A stretch of DNA of 6,024 nt from Lachnospiraceae bacterium UBA3645 (GTDB lineage Bacteria; Bacillota; Clostridia; Lachnospirales; Lachnospiraceae): NCBI GenBank assembly GCA_002373555.1, contig DFKM01000172.1, positions 1 through 6,024 on the forward strand, given 5' to 3'. Of the stretch, positions 5,714 to 6,024 are shown piece by piece. The translations under genes were made by a program, and so were the position numbers. The notes below the pieces were generated by a model that did no database searches, was not told the origin of the DNA, and was given only the letters and a program-made list of their open reading frames with translations. Position 1 is the stretch's first letter, and each line of letters begins with the position of its first letter.

Positions 5714-5742
5714 ATTATAACAAAACCTCCGCCAGAATGCCA
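5714..5742 (-). promoter_or_regulatory. Extended -10 promoter for moaE
   Basis: On the minus strand there is a consensus TATAAT (5719-5714) preceded by TG with one base between (TGTTATAAT). A poor -35 (TGGCAT, 5742-5737) lies 17 bp upstream. The start near 5707 gives a leader of about 20 nt. A second minus-strand TATAAT lies at 5750-5745, without a recognisable -35 or TG extension. Confidence 0.65.
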
Positions 5743-5796
5743 CAATTATACCGCCCTGCTGTCTGAATTTTTCTTCCGTGCAGCACATTTGTATGA

Positions 5797-5865
5797 TATA
5801 ATCGCCGCAAAAGGATAACGCTCCGCCAAACAAATACGCCCCGCCGTCACGGCGGGGCAATTTTT
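5797..5865 (+). ncRNA. Candidate short plus-strand transcript: extended -10 promoter followed by a terminator
   Basis: TATAAT (5797-5802) is preceded by TGA (5794-5796), an extended -10 on the plus strand. The predicted start is near 5809. A strong intrinsic terminator with a T5 run ends at 5865, so an RNA of about 55-60 nt would be made. The transcribed part contains no start codon before the stem. No plus-strand gene is present to explain the promoter. The -35 (TTCCGT at 5774) is poor. The alternative is a chance TATAAT next to the aminopeptidase terminator. Confidence 0.3.
5838..5865. terminator. Strong, probably bidirectional intrinsic terminator
   Basis: GCCCCGCCG (5838-5846) and CGGCGGGGC (5850-5858) form a perfect 9-bp stem with a 3-base TCA loop. 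On the plus strand, AA and T5 (5861-5865) follow. On the minus strand it lies 67 bp after the aminopeptidase stop and is followed by the T-rich GTATTTGTTT. It therefore probably ends the aminopeptidase transcript and insulates moaE. It would also end any rightward transcript. Confidence 0.75.
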
Positions 5866-5887
5866 ATGAAAAACCTTTTCGTTTCCG

Positions 5888-5908
5888 GCATGTGTCACAG
5901 ACACATGC
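5888..5908 (-). other. Perfect 9-bp stem-loop after the aminopeptidase stop
   Basis: GCATGTGTC (5888-5896) and GACACATGC (5900-5908) pair perfectly around a 3-base loop. It lies 17 bp downstream of the minus-strand stop codon. The nearest minus-strand T5 is about 14 bases further on, too far for a standard intrinsic terminator. It could protect the 3' end or slow polymerase ahead of the stronger hairpin at 5838-5858. Confidence 0.45.
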
Positions 5909-5925
5909 GCAGGTCATGCTGCAGC

Positions 5926-6024
5926 TTACGCCCAGCTTCCGTTCCGGAAGATCGGCACAGTCCTGCCGTCTCTCGTGATCGCATCAATATTCATGTCCGC
6001 GGTTCCGATCATGAAATCCACATG
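5926..6024 (-). CDS. C-terminal end of an M29-family (AmpS/PepS-type) aminopeptidase
   Basis: Only the last 32 codons and the TAA are in the window; the rest lies to the right. The fragment reads [20 protein letters not shown], then [12 protein letters not shown]. The HxDFMIG segment carries the last two metal ligands (His and Asp) of the two-metal site of M29 metallo-aminopeptidases, and a short tail ending near GxW is usual for that family. Such enzymes remove N-terminal residues from peptides in the cytoplasm. The fragment is short, so the call rests on one motif and the characteristic tail. It is separated from moaE by two hairpins and the moaE promoter, so the two are separate transcription units. 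Confidence 0.75.
   Translation of the reverse strand, partial: HVDFMIGTADMNIDAITRDGRTVPIFRNGSWA

Noticed and set aside
5687..5860. N-terminal extension of the MoaE-like protein from ATG 5860
   Set aside because: It would translate through both TATAAT boxes and the upstream spacer. ATG 5686 has an ideal AAGGAGG and matches the normal family length.

Overview
The window looks like a chromosomal segment of an anaerobic, gut-type Firmicute (Clostridia, perhaps Lachnospiraceae-like) with moderately high GC. The basis is gene content, strong AGGAGG-type ribosome binding sites and extended TGnTATAAT promoters. The taxonomic call is inference from style, not a database match.

Layout. (1) Positions 1-671, minus strand: N-terminal part of an LpdC-like UbiD-family (prenylated-FMN) aromatic acid decarboxylase, running off the left edge. 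(2) Positions 672-1269: an unusually long, gene-free divergent regulatory region of about 600 bp. (3) Positions 1270-2133, plus strand: a LysR-type regulator, the obvious candidate to control the decarboxylase. (4) Positions 2158-5686, minus strand: four genes in one direction. In transcription order they are a MoaE-like protein, prephenate dehydrogenase (tyrA), a membrane-anchored endonuclease/exonuclease/phosphatase (EEP) fold protein, and a membrane-anchored XRE regulator that converges on lysR. (5) Positions 5687-5925: a promoter and terminator region that may also encode a very short plus-strand RNA. (6) Positions 5926-6024, minus strand: the last 32 codons of an M29-type aminopeptidase.

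The standout is region 2. Between the decarboxylase and lysR lies a highly ordered array. A composite element, GTGCA-N21-TTTATGGYCY, occurs six times: three copies point right (736-770, 777-812, 861-896) and three point left (904-939, 946-981, 1030-1065). All sit on a 42-bp lattice (four helical turns) arranged symmetrically around position 900. At the centre two boxes meet as a perfect 9-bp inverted repeat with a 7-bp spacer (888-912), which contains a LysR-type T-N11-A. One lattice slot is empty on each side. This looks like a cooperative nucleoprotein assembly site; I know of no described operator of this form.

How the genes may work together. The LysR protein probably senses an aromatic acid and controls the decarboxylase through the array. 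It probably autoregulates through a T-N11-A palindrome (1156-1168) at its own start point. The moaE-tyrA-EEP-xre block could be one transcript, but an intrinsic-terminator-like hairpin lies between moaE and tyrA with its U-tract almost touching the tyrA ribosome binding site. That suggests partial termination or attenuation there.
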